This document shows, in pieces, positions 8,884 through 18,524 of a DNA stretch of 64,000 bases. Origin of the DNA: Sphingobium amiense (GTDB taxonomy: Bacteria > Pseudomonadota > Alphaproteobacteria > Sphingomonadales > Sphingomonadaceae); the NCBI RefSeq assembly GCF_003967075.1, contig NZ_AP018664.1, positions 2,232,001 to 2,296,000 of the forward strand, read 5' to 3'. The translations under genes were made by a program, and so were the position numbers. Numbering within the stretch: position 1 is the stretch's first letter; the number at the start of each line of letters is the position of its first letter. The notes below the pieces were generated by a model. That model worked only from the letters and a program-made list of their open reading frames with translations, had not been told where the DNA came from and made no database searches.

Positions 8884-11076
8884 TCAGAATTTGACCCGGA
8901 CGGATGCTTCGACCTGCGCCGGCGCGGCCCAGTTCGCGCCGATGCCCAGGCCGTTCTGCGATGCCTGGTTCAGATAGTTGGTGTCGGTCACATTCTTGCC
9001 GGCCAGGGCCAGCGTATAGCGTTCGGACGGGTCCATCCATTCCGCGCGCAGGTCGAGCGTCGCATAGCTTTCCTGCGGCAGCTTCTGCACCAGGTCGAAG
9101 TAGAATTTGGACGTGTAATAGAGGTTGCCGGACAATGTCATCGTCCCGCCCCCCACGCCGGCCGTGAAACTGGCCCCGGCATTGGCCGTGAAGTCGGGCG
9201 CACGCGCCAGATGGAAGCCGCTTGCGTCGATCACTTCATTGACGAAGGTGCCGGTCGCCAGAAACCTCGCGAGATTGAAGGTCGGCGCGCCTGGAAAGCT
9301 CCGATATCGGGCATGACTCCAGTTGCCGCCGACATTGACCGCGAAATGCTCGTCAAGCGCGTAACGTATGTCGGCGTCGATGCCATAGAGCCTGGATGAC
9401 GCCGCGTTGGCGATCAAGGTCGTCGCGATGCCGTCGACTATCCGCGACTGGGCAAGCTGTTGATTGCTATAGTCGTAATAATAGCCCGATATGTTGAACG
9501 ACAGGTTCCGGGACGCATATTTATACCCGGCCTCATACGCCCATATCTCTTCCGGCAGGATCGGCGTTCCCGGCGTCGTCGTGGAACTGATATTGTAGAT
9601 CGCCGCCTTATAGCCTCTGGATACGGACGCGTAGATGTTCGACGCATTGTTCAGCTGATAACGGATCACCCCACGCGGCGTCAGGCGGCTCGTCGTCAAT
9701 GTCGGCGGCCGCCGCGGCCCGATCGCCAGGAAGTTGGAATAGGCGTCCTTCAGCGAGTCACGGGTATAGCGCAGCCCTGCCGTGACGAACAGATTGTCCA
9801 CGATCTCATAGGTCGCGTCGCCGAACACGGCGCGCGACACGCTCTTGATCCCCGATTCCAGCAGCTGCGGATAGGGCGGGCGCGCGCCCGGCACGCCCGC
9901 CGGCGCCAGGCCGACATAGGGCCATTGCGAACTCCAGTCCGAATAAAATGCTCCGACGGTCCATTGCAGCCGCCCGCCGGGCTTGGAATTGACGATCACT
10001 TCCTGGGTGAACAGCGTGTCCTCTTCCTTGGTCGACTGGGCCGTCACGGCAAGGTTGGTCAGATCGATCGAATAGAATTGCTCCGAATCGTCGGTGCGAT
10101 ACTGGGTGTAGGACGTGATGTCCGCGAACCCGGCATCGAGCGTCGCCGTCAGCTGATAGGCGTTGGACCTGCTGATGAATCCCAGCTTCTCGTCCTCGGC
10201 GATCTGGCCCCGCCGCGTGGCGGTGATCGCGCCCGGCCGGCTGCAGGTGACGCAGCCGGGCCGGCCCTCCAGCACATAGGCGTTGAGCAGCGATCCCGTC
10301 GGATCGTTGCGATAGGCATGTTCATAGCGGAACAGCAGCGACAGCGTTTCGGTGGGGCGGACGAGCAGCCCGGCCCGCACCGAAAAATTCCGGTATCGGC
10401 CCGCATTCTTGTCGCCGGTGAAGATATTCTCGATCCACCCGTCGCCGCGACCATATTGCGCGGAAAGATCGACGGCGATGTCGTCGGTCAGCCCGGTCGT
10501 GGCATAGAACTGATAGCGCTGCGCGTCATAGCTGCCATAGCCTGCCTCCGCGACGACGCTGGTCTCGTTGCTGGGCTTCGCCGTGTTGACCAGAACCGCG
10601 CCGGCGGTGGTGTTGCGGCCGAACAGCGTGCCTTGCGGCCCCTTCAATATCTGGATGCTGTCGATATTCATCAGCTGGAAGTTCGAAGAGGCGAGCGCGA
10701 CGCTCGCGAAACCGTCCAGATAGAGCGCGACGTTGGACGAACTGCCCGGCAGATAGTTGGACGTGCTGATGCCGCGGATGGTGGGCGTGAAGAAACTGTA
10801 GCGGGAATCGAACCGGACGCCGGACGTCAGTTTCGAAATATCCTGCAACTGAACGACGCTGGCCTGCCGCATCGTGTCCGACGACAGGTTCGCGATCGTG
10901 ATCGGCACGTCCTGCAACCGCTCCGCGCGCCGCTGCGCCGTCACCACGATGTCCTGCGTCGTCGGTTCTTCGGCCACCGCATCGGCATCGTCTGCGGCGC
11001 GCGCCTGCGCGGCCTGAAGGCCAAGCATGACGACACCGCATAACAGCGGCAAACGGACCATCCGGTAACTGCGCAT
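8884..11076 (-). CDS. TonB-dependent outer-membrane receptor
   Basis: A 730-residue protein with an export signal ([22 protein letters not shown]), a TonB-box-like DIVVTAQRR, a plug domain containing [19 protein letters not shown], and a beta-barrel ending in aromatic VRVKF. This is the sphingomonad-type TonB receptor commonly placed beside catabolic genes. Known: such receptors import substrates across the outer membrane using TonB energy. The ligand is unknown. GAGGAGGG lies just before ATG 11076. It follows the LeuD-like gene by 69 bases on the same strand and precedes the 2Fe-2S gene by 52, so it may be co-transcribed with the CoA-transferase operon and import its substrate. Confidence 0.92.
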   Translation of the reverse strand: MRSYRMVRLPLLCGVVMLGLQAAQARAADDADAVAEEPTTQDIVVTAQRRAERLQDVPITIANLSSDTMRQASVVQLQDISKLTSGVRFDSRYSFFTPTIRGISTSNYLPGSSSNVALYLDGFASVALASSNFQLMNIDSIQILKGPQGTLFGRNTTAGAVLVNTAKPSNETSVVAEAGYGSYDAQRYQFYATTGLTDDIAVDLSAQYGRGDGWIENIFTGDKNAGRYRNFSVRAGLLVRPTETLSLLFRYEHAYRNDPTGSLLNAYVLEGRPGCVTCSRPGAITATRRGQIAEDEKLGFISRSNAYQLTATLDAGFADITSYTQYRTDDSEQFYSIDLTNLAVTAQSTKEEDTLFTQEVIVNSKPGGRLQWTVGAFYSDWSSQWPYVGLAPAGVPGARPPYPQLLESGIKSVSRAVFGDATYEIVDNLFVTAGLRYTRDSLKDAYSNFLAIGPRRPPTLTTSRLTPRGVIRYQLNNASNIYASVSRGYKAAIYNISSTTTPGTPILPEEIWAYEAGYKYASRNLSFNISGYYYDYSNQQLAQSRIVDGIATTLIANAASSRLYGIDADIRYALDEHFAVNVGGNWSHARYRSFPGAPTFNLARFLATGTFVNEVIDASGFHLARAPDFTANAGASFTAGVGGGTMTLSGNLYYTSKFYFDLVQKLPQESYATLDLRAEWMDPSERYTLALAGKNVTDTNYLNQASQNGLGIGANWAAPAQVEASVRVKF

Positions 11077-11145
11077 CTACCCTCCTCATCCTCTTTGTTT
11101 ATCTATTTATTATATGTCCTGGTCGATCGGCGGTCAGGGGACGGA

Positions 11146-11757
11146 TCACGGCAACGCGAGATCGATGTCCGCGATCCAGGGCCGCTCTTTTCGTCGCCAC
11201 GCTTCATAGGCTTCGATATCGGGCGCCCTGTCCGTCGCCCGCGCGATCTCGTCCACGCCAGCGAGCAAATCCTGCTTGCGCCGGGCGTCGACCTGGAACC
11301 GGATCGCCGGGCCGCCCGCCGGCTCGACCGTCTGCGCGACCAGATCGACGCTCATGTGCGCGGTGGCGGGATCGGACACCACCCGCATCAGGCGACGAAC
11401 CACGGTTTCGGGCAGGGTGATCGGCAATATGCCGTTTTTGAAGCAATTATTGTAGAAGATGTCGGCAATGCTCGGCGCGATCACGCAGCGTATGCCGAAA
11501 TCGAGCATGGCCCAGGGCGCATGTTCGCGGCTCGACCCGCAACCGAAATTCTCCAGCGCGATCAGGATGCCAGCCCGGTCCCAGGGCGCCCGGTTCAATA
11601 TGAAATCGGGTTCCTGCCGCAGCGACCAGAACAGCTTGTCGCCCAGGCCCTGGCGCTTGGTCGTCTTGAGGAAGCGGCCGGCCAGGATCTTGTCGGTATC
11701 CACGTTGGACATCGGCAGCGGCGCGGCGACGGCGGACAGGCGGGTAAAGCGCTCCAT
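11146..11757 (-). CDS. leuD: LeuD-like aconitase-family small subunit (isopropylmalate/citramalate-type hydro-lyase)
   Basis: A 203-residue swivel-domain subunit. It has the LeuD hallmarks NVDTDKILAGRFLKTTKRQG near residue 18, NFGCGSSREHAPWA near residue 70 and FKNGILPI. It pairs with the large subunit starting at 13181. The LeuC stop is two bases before this ATG. Known: LeuCD isomerises 2-isopropylmalate, but close relatives hydrate mesaconate, citraconate/(R)-2-methylmalate or dimethylmaleate. The neighbours here are a CaiB transferase and an HMG-CoA-lyase-like enzyme, not leuA or leuB, so a catabolic C5-dicarboxylate role is more likely than leucine synthesis. The symbol names the family only. 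Confidence 0.85.
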   Translation of the reverse strand: MERFTRLSAVAAPLPMSNVDTDKILAGRFLKTTKRQGLGDKLFWSLRQEPDFILNRAPWDRAGILIALENFGCGSSREHAPWAMLDFGIRCVIAPSIADIFYNNCFKNGILPITLPETVVRRLMRVVSDPATAHMSVDLVAQTVEPAGGPAIRFQVDARRKQDLLAGVDEIARATDRAPDIEAYEAWRRKERPWIADIDLALP

Positions 11758-11759
11758 CG

Positions 11760-13181
11760 TCAGAAGTCCCGCGCATCGACGATATGGCCGCTCAGCGCGG
11801 CGGCCGCCGCCATGGCCGGCGACATCAGGTGGGTGCGCCCGCCCGGTCCCTGCCGTCCCTCGAAATTGCGGTTCGACGTGGATGCGCAGCGCTGCCTTGG
11901 GCCAAGCTGATCGGGATTCATGCCCAGGCACATCGAACACCCCGCCTCCCGCCATTCGAACCCTGCGTCGATGAACAGGCGATCCAGCCCCTCGGCTTCC
12001 GCCGCCGCCTTCACCTGGCCCGATCCGGGCACCACCAGGGCACGCACGCCCGGCGCGACATGGCGGCCGCCGATCACCGCTGCGGCGGCGCGCAGATCCT
12101 CGATCCGGCCATTGGTGCAACTGCCGATGAAGGCCATGTCGATCGGCGTGCCGGCGATCGGACGGCCGGGCTCCAGCCCCATATAGGCCAGCATCGTCTC
12201 CGCCTGCGACCGATTGGCCGGATCGGCGATGGCGGCGGGATCGGGCACGATGCTGCCTATGCCGGTCACCGCCTCTGGGCTGGTGCCCCATGTGACCATG
12301 GGCGCCACGTCGCGCGCATCGATCTCGACCGTGCGGTCGTGAACCGCGCCATCGTCGGACTTGAGCGTGCGCCAATAGTCCTTGGCCCGTTCGAGCGCCT
12401 CGCCCTTGGGCGCCAGCGGCGCGGCCGCAAGCCAGTCGAACACCTTCTGGTCGGGGGCGATCATGCCGGCGCGCGCGCCTGCTTCGATCGACATGTTGCA
12501 CAGGGTCATGCGCCCCGCCATGTCGAGCGCCGTCACGGCTTCGCCGGCATATTCGATGACATGCCCGGTCGCCCCGCCGGTGCCGATGCGGCCGATGATG
12601 TGCAGCGCCAGATCCTTGGCCGTCACCCCCGCCCCCAATTGATTGTCGACGCGGATCAGCATCGACCGCGCCGGCTGCTGGAGCAAAGTCTGGGTGGCCA
12701 GGACATGCTCGGCCTCGGACGTGCCTATGCCGAATGCCAGCGCCCCGAAGGCGCCGTGGGTGGAGGTATGACTGTCCCCGCACACGATGGTGGAGCCCGG
12801 CAGGGTCAGCCCCAGTTCCGGCCCGATGATATGGACGATGCCCTGCCGCGCGCTGCGAAGCGGCACATAGGGGATGCCGAACTCGGCGACGTTCCGCTCC
12901 AGCGTCTCGACCTGCTCCCGGCTTTCCGGCTCCAGGATCGCGGCCACGCCGCCGGCCCGGTTGTCCGTGGGAACATTATGGTCGGCCACCGCGATCGTCC
13001 CGCCGGGGCGGCGCACGGCGCGACCGGCGGCGCGCAGCCCTTCGAAGGCCTGCGGGCTCGTCACTTCGTTCACCAGATGGCGGTCGATGTAGAGCAGCAC
13101 CGCCCCTTCGCCCATGGACGCCACGACATGATCGTCCCAGACCTTCTGGAACAGGAGGCGCGGCGGGTGAGGCGCGCTCAT
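11760..13181 (-). CDS. leuC: LeuC-like aconitase-family large subunit (4Fe-4S hydro-lyase)
   Basis: A 473-residue protein with the signatures of the isopropylmalate isomerase large subunit: [48 protein letters not shown] and [13 protein letters not shown]. The cysteines that bind the 4Fe-4S cluster are present in CGDSHT, GSCTNG and SMCLGMN. Its ATG overlaps the stop of the lyase gene (13178) as ATGA and is followed after two bases by the LeuD-like gene, so the heterodimer is made from one message. Function is inferred as hydration or isomerisation of a C5-C7 branched dicarboxylate within the CoA-transferase/lyase operon. Leucine biosynthesis remains possible if the genome lacks another leuCD. 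Confidence 0.87.
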   Translation of the reverse strand: MSAPHPPRLLFQKVWDDHVVASMGEGAVLLYIDRHLVNEVTSPQAFEGLRAAGRAVRRPGGTIAVADHNVPTDNRAGGVAAILEPESREQVETLERNVAEFGIPYVPLRSARQGIVHIIGPELGLTLPGSTIVCGDSHTSTHGAFGALAFGIGTSEAEHVLATQTLLQQPARSMLIRVDNQLGAGVTAKDLALHIIGRIGTGGATGHVIEYAGEAVTALDMAGRMTLCNMSIEAGARAGMIAPDQKVFDWLAAAPLAPKGEALERAKDYWRTLKSDDGAVHDRTVEIDARDVAPMVTWGTSPEAVTGIGSIVPDPAAIADPANRSQAETMLAYMGLEPGRPIAGTPIDMAFIGSCTNGRIEDLRAAAAVIGGRHVAPGVRALVVPGSGQVKAAAEAEGLDRLFIDAGFEWREAGCSMCLGMNPDQLGPRQRCASTSNRNFEGRQGPGGRTHLMSPAMAAAAALSGHIVDARDF

Positions 13182-14104
13182 GATGCGATCGCCAGGCAGC
13201 GGCGCGCGCCGATCGCGTCGCGCACGCGACCGCCGATCTGCGCGCCCGGCAATGCCGCCACCTTGAGCGCCGCGTCGATCAGCCGGTCCATGTCGATGCC
13301 CGTCTCGACGCCCATATGGTCGAACATCCAGACCAGGTCCTCGGTCGCGACATTGCCGGTGGCGCCCGGTGCGAAGGGGCAGCCGCCAAGCCCCGCCGCC
13401 GCCGCGTCGAACACCCGCACGCCCGCATCCCAGGCGGCCAGCACATTGGCGGCCCCCAGACCATAGGTATCGTGACCGTGAAAGGCCCAGCCGCGCACCT
13501 GCGGAAAACATGTCCGCACCGCGCCGAACAGCGCGCGGACCTGCGCCGGATCGGCGCGGCCGGTGGTATCGCACAGTGCAATCTCCACGTCGGCGGTCGC
13601 CGCGACCAGCGGCTCCAGCAGGGCCAGCACCGCATCCTGTTCGGTCCGCCCGACATGCGGGCAATCGAAGGCGGTGGCGATATTCAGCCGCATGGTGCAA
13701 TCCGCCGGCATCGCCGCCACCATCTGGGCGTAATCGGCGGCCGACTCCATCGGCGTGCGGCGGACATTGCCCATATTGTGCCGCTCGCTGACCGACAGGA
13801 CCGCGCTCAGATGCCGGGCGCCCGCCTCCAGCGCGCGCTGCGCATGGCGGGCAGTGGGGACCAGCACCTGCGAATCCAGGCCCTCCAGCCGCGCGCTCGC
13901 AGCCACGATGTCCGGCGCGTCGGCCAGTTGGGGGAGCGCGCTCGTGCTGACGAAGGACGTCGTTTCCATCCGCCGGACCCCGCTGGCATACAGGCTCTCG
14001 ACGATCGCGATCTTGGTGGGCGTGGGAATGAAGGGTCCGACCGACTGAAAGCCGTCTCGCGGTCCGACCTCGACGATTTCCACGGCTTGGGCGGGCATGG
14101 TCAT
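13178..14104 (-). CDS. Hydroxymethylglutaryl-CoA lyase-like (DRE-TIM) enzyme, candidate citramalyl-CoA lyase
   Basis: A 308-residue HMGL-like TIM barrel. It begins with the metal and substrate motif [10 protein letters not shown] and ends with the active-site cysteine loop [20 protein letters not shown]. The metal ligands FHGHDTYG and the CDTTGRADP strand are intact. Known: the family retro-aldol-cleaves HMG-CoA to acetyl-CoA and acetoacetate, and relatives cleave citramalyl-CoA to acetyl-CoA and pyruvate. Its ATG at 14104 overlaps the CoA-transferase stop by four bases, and its stop overlaps the LeuC start in the same way. The adjacent CaiB transferase and LeuCD-like hydratase favour a citramalyl-CoA type substrate, but this is inference. 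Confidence 0.85.
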   Translation of the reverse strand: MTMPAQAVEIVEVGPRDGFQSVGPFIPTPTKIAIVESLYASGVRRMETTSFVSTSALPQLADAPDIVAASARLEGLDSQVLVPTARHAQRALEAGARHLSAVLSVSERHNMGNVRRTPMESAADYAQMVAAMPADCTMRLNIATAFDCPHVGRTEQDAVLALLEPLVAATADVEIALCDTTGRADPAQVRALFGAVRTCFPQVRGWAFHGHDTYGLGAANVLAAWDAGVRVFDAAAAGLGGCPFAPGATGNVATEDLVWMFDHMGVETGIDMDRLIDAALKVAALPGAQIGGRVRDAIGARRCLAIAS

Positions 14105-15345
14105 ATTATCCCCTCCAGCTCCAGCGCATGGATCGCGCTGCTTGGCAGGCCTAGCAATTCGCCCAGCACCGCATGATTATGCTCGCCCAGATCGGGGCCG
14201 GTCCATCGGATCGTACCTGGCGATTCCGGGACGTGCGGCACCATGCCGGCCTGCAGCACCGTGCCGAAATGCCGGTCGGGCACTTCGCGCACCATCCCGC
14301 GCGCGCGATATTGCGGGTCCGTGGCGCAATCGGCGGCCGTGAAGGCCTTGCTGTTGGGAATGTCCGCCGCATCCAGCAGGGCGACCAGCCGGTCGGCGTC
14401 ATGCGTGCGGCTCCACTGCGTGATGACATGGTCCAGTTGCGCTGCGTTGGCGACACGCTCTGGATTGCTCGCATAACCGGGCGCGCCGATCAGTTCGGGA
14501 CGCCCGATCAGCCGCATCAGGCTGGCGAACAGGGGTTCGGAATTGGCCGCGATCAACACCCATTCGCCGTCGGCGCTGGGATAGGCATTGCTCGGCGCCG
14601 CCGTGGAGATCGCGCCGCCGGTCGGCTGCTTGATCTTTCCCAGCGCGCCATATTCCGGCAACATGCCTTCCATCATGCTCAGGATGCTTTCGGTCAACGC
14701 CACGTCGATGGTGCGGGCCTTGCCGTCGCCATGGGCGCGATCCCGCTGCCAGAGCGCGGCGACCACGCCGAAGGCGGCGTAGAGGCCGGCGATCGAATCT
14801 CCGATGCTGACGCCGACGCGCACGGGCGGCAGGTCGACCACGCCCGGCGCATGGTTGGTCAGGTAGCGCAGGCCGCCGATCGCTTCCCCGATGACGCCGA
14901 AGGCGGCGCGACCGGCGCCCGGCCCATCCTGGCCGTAGCCCGAAACATGCGCGACGATCAGGTCCGGCCGTATCTCCCGCAGCCGGTCGGGGCCAAGCCC
15001 CATGCGCTGCAACTGTCCCGGCCGGAAATTTTCCACGATCGCGTCGCATTGCGCGACCAGCTGCAAGACCAGATCCCGCCCCTTTTCCGACTTGAGGTCG
15101 ATGGTCACGCTGCGCTTGTTGCGACCATGCATGGACCACCACAGCGAACGGCCGTCGACCATCGCCCCCCACTGGCGCGCGGGATCGCCGGTGCGCGGCT
15201 CGATCTTGATCACGTCCGCGCCCAGATCGGCCAACAGGCGCGCGCAGAAGGGCGCTGCGACGAAATGGCCGATCTCCAGCACGCGAAGGCCCGCCAGCAT
15301 GGGCGCGAGCGGTGGCGGCGAGGATATCTGCGGTGCGGGCGTCAT
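14101..15345 (-). CDS. CaiB/BaiF-family (class III) CoA-transferase
   Basis: A 414-residue class III CoA-transferase. It has the family N-terminus [32 protein letters not shown], then [11 protein letters not shown] and VENFRPG. The catalytic aspartate is expected near the conserved start of the segment after [12 protein letters not shown]. Known: the family moves CoA between acids, for example succinyl-CoA to a hydroxyacid. It is the first gene of a four-gene unit (CoA-transferase, lyase, LeuC, LeuD) tied by three tight junctions. No good ribosome site is visible before ATG 15345, and a later start near the [11 protein letters not shown] segment is possible. The first 15 residues are low-complexity and not family-like. 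Confidence 0.87.
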   Translation of the reverse strand: MTPAPQISSPPPLAPMLAGLRVLEIGHFVAAPFCARLLADLGADVIKIEPRTGDPARQWGAMVDGRSLWWSMHGRNKRSVTIDLKSEKGRDLVLQLVAQCDAIVENFRPGQLQRMGLGPDRLREIRPDLIVAHVSGYGQDGPGAGRAAFGVIGEAIGGLRYLTNHAPGVVDLPPVRVGVSIGDSIAGLYAAFGVVAALWQRDRAHGDGKARTIDVALTESILSMMEGMLPEYGALGKIKQPTGGAISTAAPSNAYPSADGEWVLIAANSEPLFASLMRLIGRPELIGAPGYASNPERVANAAQLDHVITQWSRTHDADRLVALLDAADIPNSKAFTAADCATDPQYRARGMVREVPDRHFGTVLQAGMVPHVPESPGTIRWTGPDLGEHNHAVLGELLGLPSSAIHALELEGII

Positions 15346-15496
15346 AGCCGCGTATCTGCCGCGCCCGCCGCCGCGCCGTCCATGCCGTTTCCCACAAGCC
15401 TAAATTGCACAAGCCGCTATGCCGTTGGAGCGGAAACTTCCCTAAGTCCCTGCAGGACAGGGGACGCGCAGCGTTCGGGAAAGGAGCGGACACGAC

Positions 15497-16180
15497 ATGG
15501 CACGGACAATCATAGTAACCGGCGGTTTCGGCGAACTGGGCCGGCGCGTCGCCGCGGCGTTCGCGGCCCAGGGCGATCGGGTGGCGCGCGTGGATTTCGC
15601 CCCCACCGCGCCGGAAGCTCTGGCGGGCGCGCTGGACTTAGGCGGCGTGGATCTGACCGATGCCGACGCGGCGGCCGCCGTGGTGGACCAGGTCACGGCC
15701 GCGCTCGGATCGCTGGACGTGCTGGTCAACATCGCCGGCGGCTTCGTCTGGCAAACGCTGGCCGATGGCGGCCCTGCCACATGGACGCGGATGTTCGCCA
15801 TGAACGCGCTGACATGCGTCACCATGACGAAGGCGGCGCTGCCCGCGCTCAAGCAGGCGCCTTCGGCACGCATCGTCAATATCGGCGCGGGCAGTGCGAT
15901 CATGGCGGCCGCCGGCATGGGCGGCTATGCCGCGTCGAAGTCGGCCGTCCACAAACTGACCGAAAGCCTTGCCGACGAACTCAAGGGCAGCGACATCACC
16001 GTCAACGCCATATTGCCGAGCATCATCGACACGCCGGCCAACCGCGCGGACATGCCCGACGCGGATTTCTCCAGCTGGGTTCGGCCTGCCGCGATCGCCG
16101 ACGTGATCCTGTTCCTCGCCTCCCCCGCGGCGCGCAGCATCAGCGGCGCGCTTATCCCGGTAACGCGTGGCGCGGCATAG
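15497..16180 (+). CDS. Short-chain dehydrogenase/reductase (SDR)
   Basis: A 227-residue classical SDR. The cofactor loop is TGGFGELG near residue 8. The active site has a serine in NIGAGSAIM followed by YAASK, and NAILPSIIDTP follows. AAGGAG lies upstream of ATG 15497. It is transcribed divergently from the CoA-transferase operon across 151 bases. Substrate unknown; an alcohol or ketone in the same degradation route is likely. Shorter than most classical SDRs (about 250 residues). Confidence 0.85.
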   Translation: MARTIIVTGGFGELGRRVAAAFAAQGDRVARVDFAPTAPEALAGALDLGGVDLTDADAAAAVVDQVTAALGSLDVLVNIAGGFVWQTLADGGPATWTRMFAMNALTCVTMTKAALPALKQAPSARIVNIGAGSAIMAAAGMGGYAASKSAVHKLTESLADELKGSDITVNAILPSIIDTPANRADMPDADFSSWVRPAAIADVILFLASPAARSISGALIPVTRGAA

Positions 16181-16198
16181 CCCCGCCTTGCATCGCCC

Positions 16199-16582
16199 CT
16201 ATTTGGGCGCAGCCGACAGATAGGCGATCAGGTCGGCGCGATCGGCGGCGTTGGGCAGGCCGGCGAAGATCATGCGGGTGCCGGGGATCGCCGTCTTGGG
16301 TGAGGCCAGGAAGGCGTCCATCGCCTTGACGTCCCAATTTCTGCCATAGGCTTTCATCGCCGGCGAATAGGTGAAGCCCTCGACCGTGCCCGCCTTGCGG
16401 CCGATGATCCCGGCCAGCGACGGGCCGACCATCTTCTTGCCCGGCGTCATGCTGTGGCAGGCGGCGCAGCGCGCGAACACCATCTTTCCGTGCGCCGCAT
16501 CACCCGCCGCGACCGCCGGGTTGGCGACCGCCAGTCCATAAGTCGATATCAGCGCCAGCGCGCCCTTCCTCAACCGCATCAT
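16199..16582 (-). CDS. Class I c-type cytochrome, exported
   Basis: A 127-residue protein with an N-terminal export signal ending near ANPAVA, one haem site CAACH, and a distal methionine in the region PGTRMIFAGLP. The pattern KMVGPSLAGIIGRKAG is that of small soluble mitochondrial-type cytochromes c. Inferred: a periplasmic electron carrier for the quinoprotein or molybdenum enzymes of the island. Two ATGs occur in tandem; the first is used. It converges with the SDR gene ending at 16180 and is divergent from the SDR at 16760. Confidence 0.87.
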   Translation of the reverse strand: MMRLRKGALALISTYGLAVANPAVAAGDAAHGKMVFARCAACHSMTPGKKMVGPSLAGIIGRKAGTVEGFTYSPAMKAYGRNWDVKAMDAFLASPKTAIPGTRMIFAGLPNAADRADLIAYLSAAPK

Positions 16583-16759
16583 CCAGGTCCCACTTCGCTG
16601 CTTTTCTCGATGCCCCGATGCTTTGACGACGCCTCCGGCGCCCGCAATTCCTGTTTCCTCAACTCAGTGTTGGACAAGCGACAAGCGCCGCCGCCCGATC
16701 CACCGTGCTAGCTGCCTGCCGACGCCGCGAAGCGTGACTGTTAGGAGGAGGACCGCCGC

Positions 16760-17569
16760 ATGGATATCAGGGGCCAATTGGCGATCATTTCCGGCGGCGC
16801 GTCCGGCCTTGGCGCCGCGACCGCGCGGGCCATCGCGATGGCCGGCGGCCGCGTCGCCATCCTCGATCGCGATCCTGCGGCGGGACGCCAGGTCGCCGAC
16901 GCGACCGGCGGCCTCTTCTTCGATGTCGATGTCGCCAGCGAGGCGCAGGTGGCCGACGCGATCGCCGCCAGCGCGGATCGTCACGGGCCGCCCCGGATAC
17001 TGGTCAACGCCGCCGGCATCGTGCGCGATGCCGAGATTCTCGACGATGCGATGACGCCCGCGTCGCTCAAGGATTTCGTCGATGTCGTCACCACCAACCT
17101 TGTCGGCACGTTCAATTGCACGCGGCTGTTCGCGGCGGCGGCGGCGCGATCCGCGCCTGTGGGCGATGGCGAGCGCGGCGTGGTCGTCAATGTCGCCTCG
17201 GTCGCGGGACTGGATTCGCCCTCCAGCCTCACTGCCTACAGTGCTTCGAAGGCGGGAGTCGGCGGCATGACGCTGGGCAGCGCGCGCAGCCTTGCTCCCT
17301 GGGGCATCCGCGTCGTGGCCGTCGCACCGGGTCAATTCGACACGCCGATCTTGTCGGTTTCCGGCCTGTCCCGCGCCGAACTCCAGCAGCAGGCGGCCGG
17401 CTGGGTGCCCTTCCCCAAGCGCATGGGGGATCCTGCCGAATTTGCCGAACTGGTGCTGGCGATCTGCCGCATCCCCTATATCAACGGAGACGTGATCCGC
17501 ATCGACGGCGCAGGCCGCGCCGCCTTTGCGCGCGCGGGCGTCGCCGGAGACGGCGCCATCGCGTCCTAG
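16760..17569 (+). CDS. SDR-family oxidoreductase, HSD17B10/3-hydroxyacyl-CoA dehydrogenase type II-like
   Basis: A 269-residue SDR with SGGASGLGAATARAIA for cofactor binding, an acidic residue in ILDRDPAAG favouring NAD, NVASVAGLDS with the catalytic serine, and YSASKAG. The insertion around the TTNLVGTFNCTRLFA helix and the segment GQFDTPILS resemble type II 3-hydroxyacyl-CoA dehydrogenases. Inferred: oxidation of a hydroxyacyl-CoA intermediate. AGGAGGAGG precedes ATG 16760. The stop overlaps the convergent LysR gene by four bases, the two stops sharing a CTAG palindrome. Confidence 0.85.
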   Translation: MDIRGQLAIISGGASGLGAATARAIAMAGGRVAILDRDPAAGRQVADATGGLFFDVDVASEAQVADAIAASADRHGPPRILVNAAGIVRDAEILDDAMTPASLKDFVDVVTTNLVGTFNCTRLFAAAAARSAPVGDGERGVVVNVASVAGLDSPSSLTAYSASKAGVGGMTLGSARSLAPWGIRVVAVAPGQFDTPILSVSGLSRAELQQQAAGWVPFPKRMGDPAEFAELVLAICRIPYINGDVIRIDGAGRAAFARAGVAGDGAIAS

Positions 17570-18507
17570 GGCAGGACATCCTCCGTTCCGGCGATCCACC
17601 GCGCCTTCCAGCGCCCGGTCATGACGAGCCGCCTGACCTCCGTCCGCACGCAGCGATGCACCGCCAGCGCCGCCTCGCTCAGCGGCCGGAGCGACGAATA
17701 GCATAATGTCACGTCCCAGTTCATGCCCGGATCGGTCAGGGGAACGACCGCGACATTGCTGTGGGACACCTGGTTCAGCGTCGGCCCCGGAAGCAGCGTC
17801 ACGCCCTTGCCCTGGTTGACCAGCTCGACCATCAGCGTCAGCGCATCGACCTCGATGATCTCGCTCGGCATGAAACCGTTCTGATCGACAAGGTCGCGCA
17901 GCGTGTGCGGCCGATGCGGCAGGATCATCGGCATGTCGCCAATCTCGTGCAGCGCGATCGGCCGGCCGCTCTGGACGAACGGCGCCTGGGCGGGCGCCAA
18001 CAGAAAGAGATCCTCGACCAGCAGCCGCTCCTGCACCAGAACCTTGCTGGCGCTCATGCCATAGAGCAGCGCCAGGTCCATGCTCCCGCTCAGTAGCCAT
18101 TCGTGCAGCAGCGCGCTGAAACCTTCGGCCATGCGCAGCCGGATGCCGGGATAGGTCTTGGCGAACTGCCCCAGGAAAGGGTCGGCGAACATCGGCATCA
18201 TCGGCACCGGCATCCCCACGCCCACGGTGCCGGTCAGCTCCGAACTGGCGCGCCGCTGCTGGAACAGGCCCTTCACTTCCTCGAACTGGTTGAGAAGGCG
18301 GGTGCAATGATCCAGGAACAAGGCCCCGTCCGACGTCAGAACCAGGCCGTGACCCTGCCGGTGAAACAGCTTGGTGCCCAATTCCTGCTCCAGCAATTGC
18401 ATCTGCCGGCTGAGCGCGGGCTGGGAGATACGCAGGATGGAGGATGCGCGGGTGATATTCCGAAAGTCGGCGACATGCACGAAGTAGCGTATTTGTCGAA
18501 AGTCCAT
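17566..18507 (-). CDS. LysR-family transcriptional regulator
   Basis: A 313-residue LysR-type regulator. The winged helix-turn-helix is at residues 1-65 (MDFRQIRYFVHVADFRNITRAS, then ISQPALSRQMQLLEQELG), followed by a typical periplasmic-binding-like effector domain. Known: the family usually activates catabolic operons on binding a pathway intermediate. Unlike many relatives it is not divergent from its target. It is the last gene of the minus-strand train after the MFS gene (17 bases apart). It is the only LysR protein seen here and therefore a candidate to bind the 26-bp dyad at 1928 and 28960. That link is speculation. Confidence 0.92.
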   Translation of the reverse strand: MDFRQIRYFVHVADFRNITRASSILRISQPALSRQMQLLEQELGTKLFHRQGHGLVLTSDGALFLDHCTRLLNQFEEVKGLFQQRRASSELTGTVGVGMPVPMMPMFADPFLGQFAKTYPGIRLRMAEGFSALLHEWLLSGSMDLALLYGMSASKVLVQERLLVEDLFLLAPAQAPFVQSGRPIALHEIGDMPMILPHRPHTLRDLVDQNGFMPSEIIEVDALTLMVELVNQGKGVTLLPGPTLNQVSHSNVAVVPLTDPGMNWDVTLCYSSLRPLSEAALAVHRCVRTEVRRLVMTGRWKARWIAGTEDVLP

Positions 18508-18524
18508 GTCGCCCTACCCCCGCC

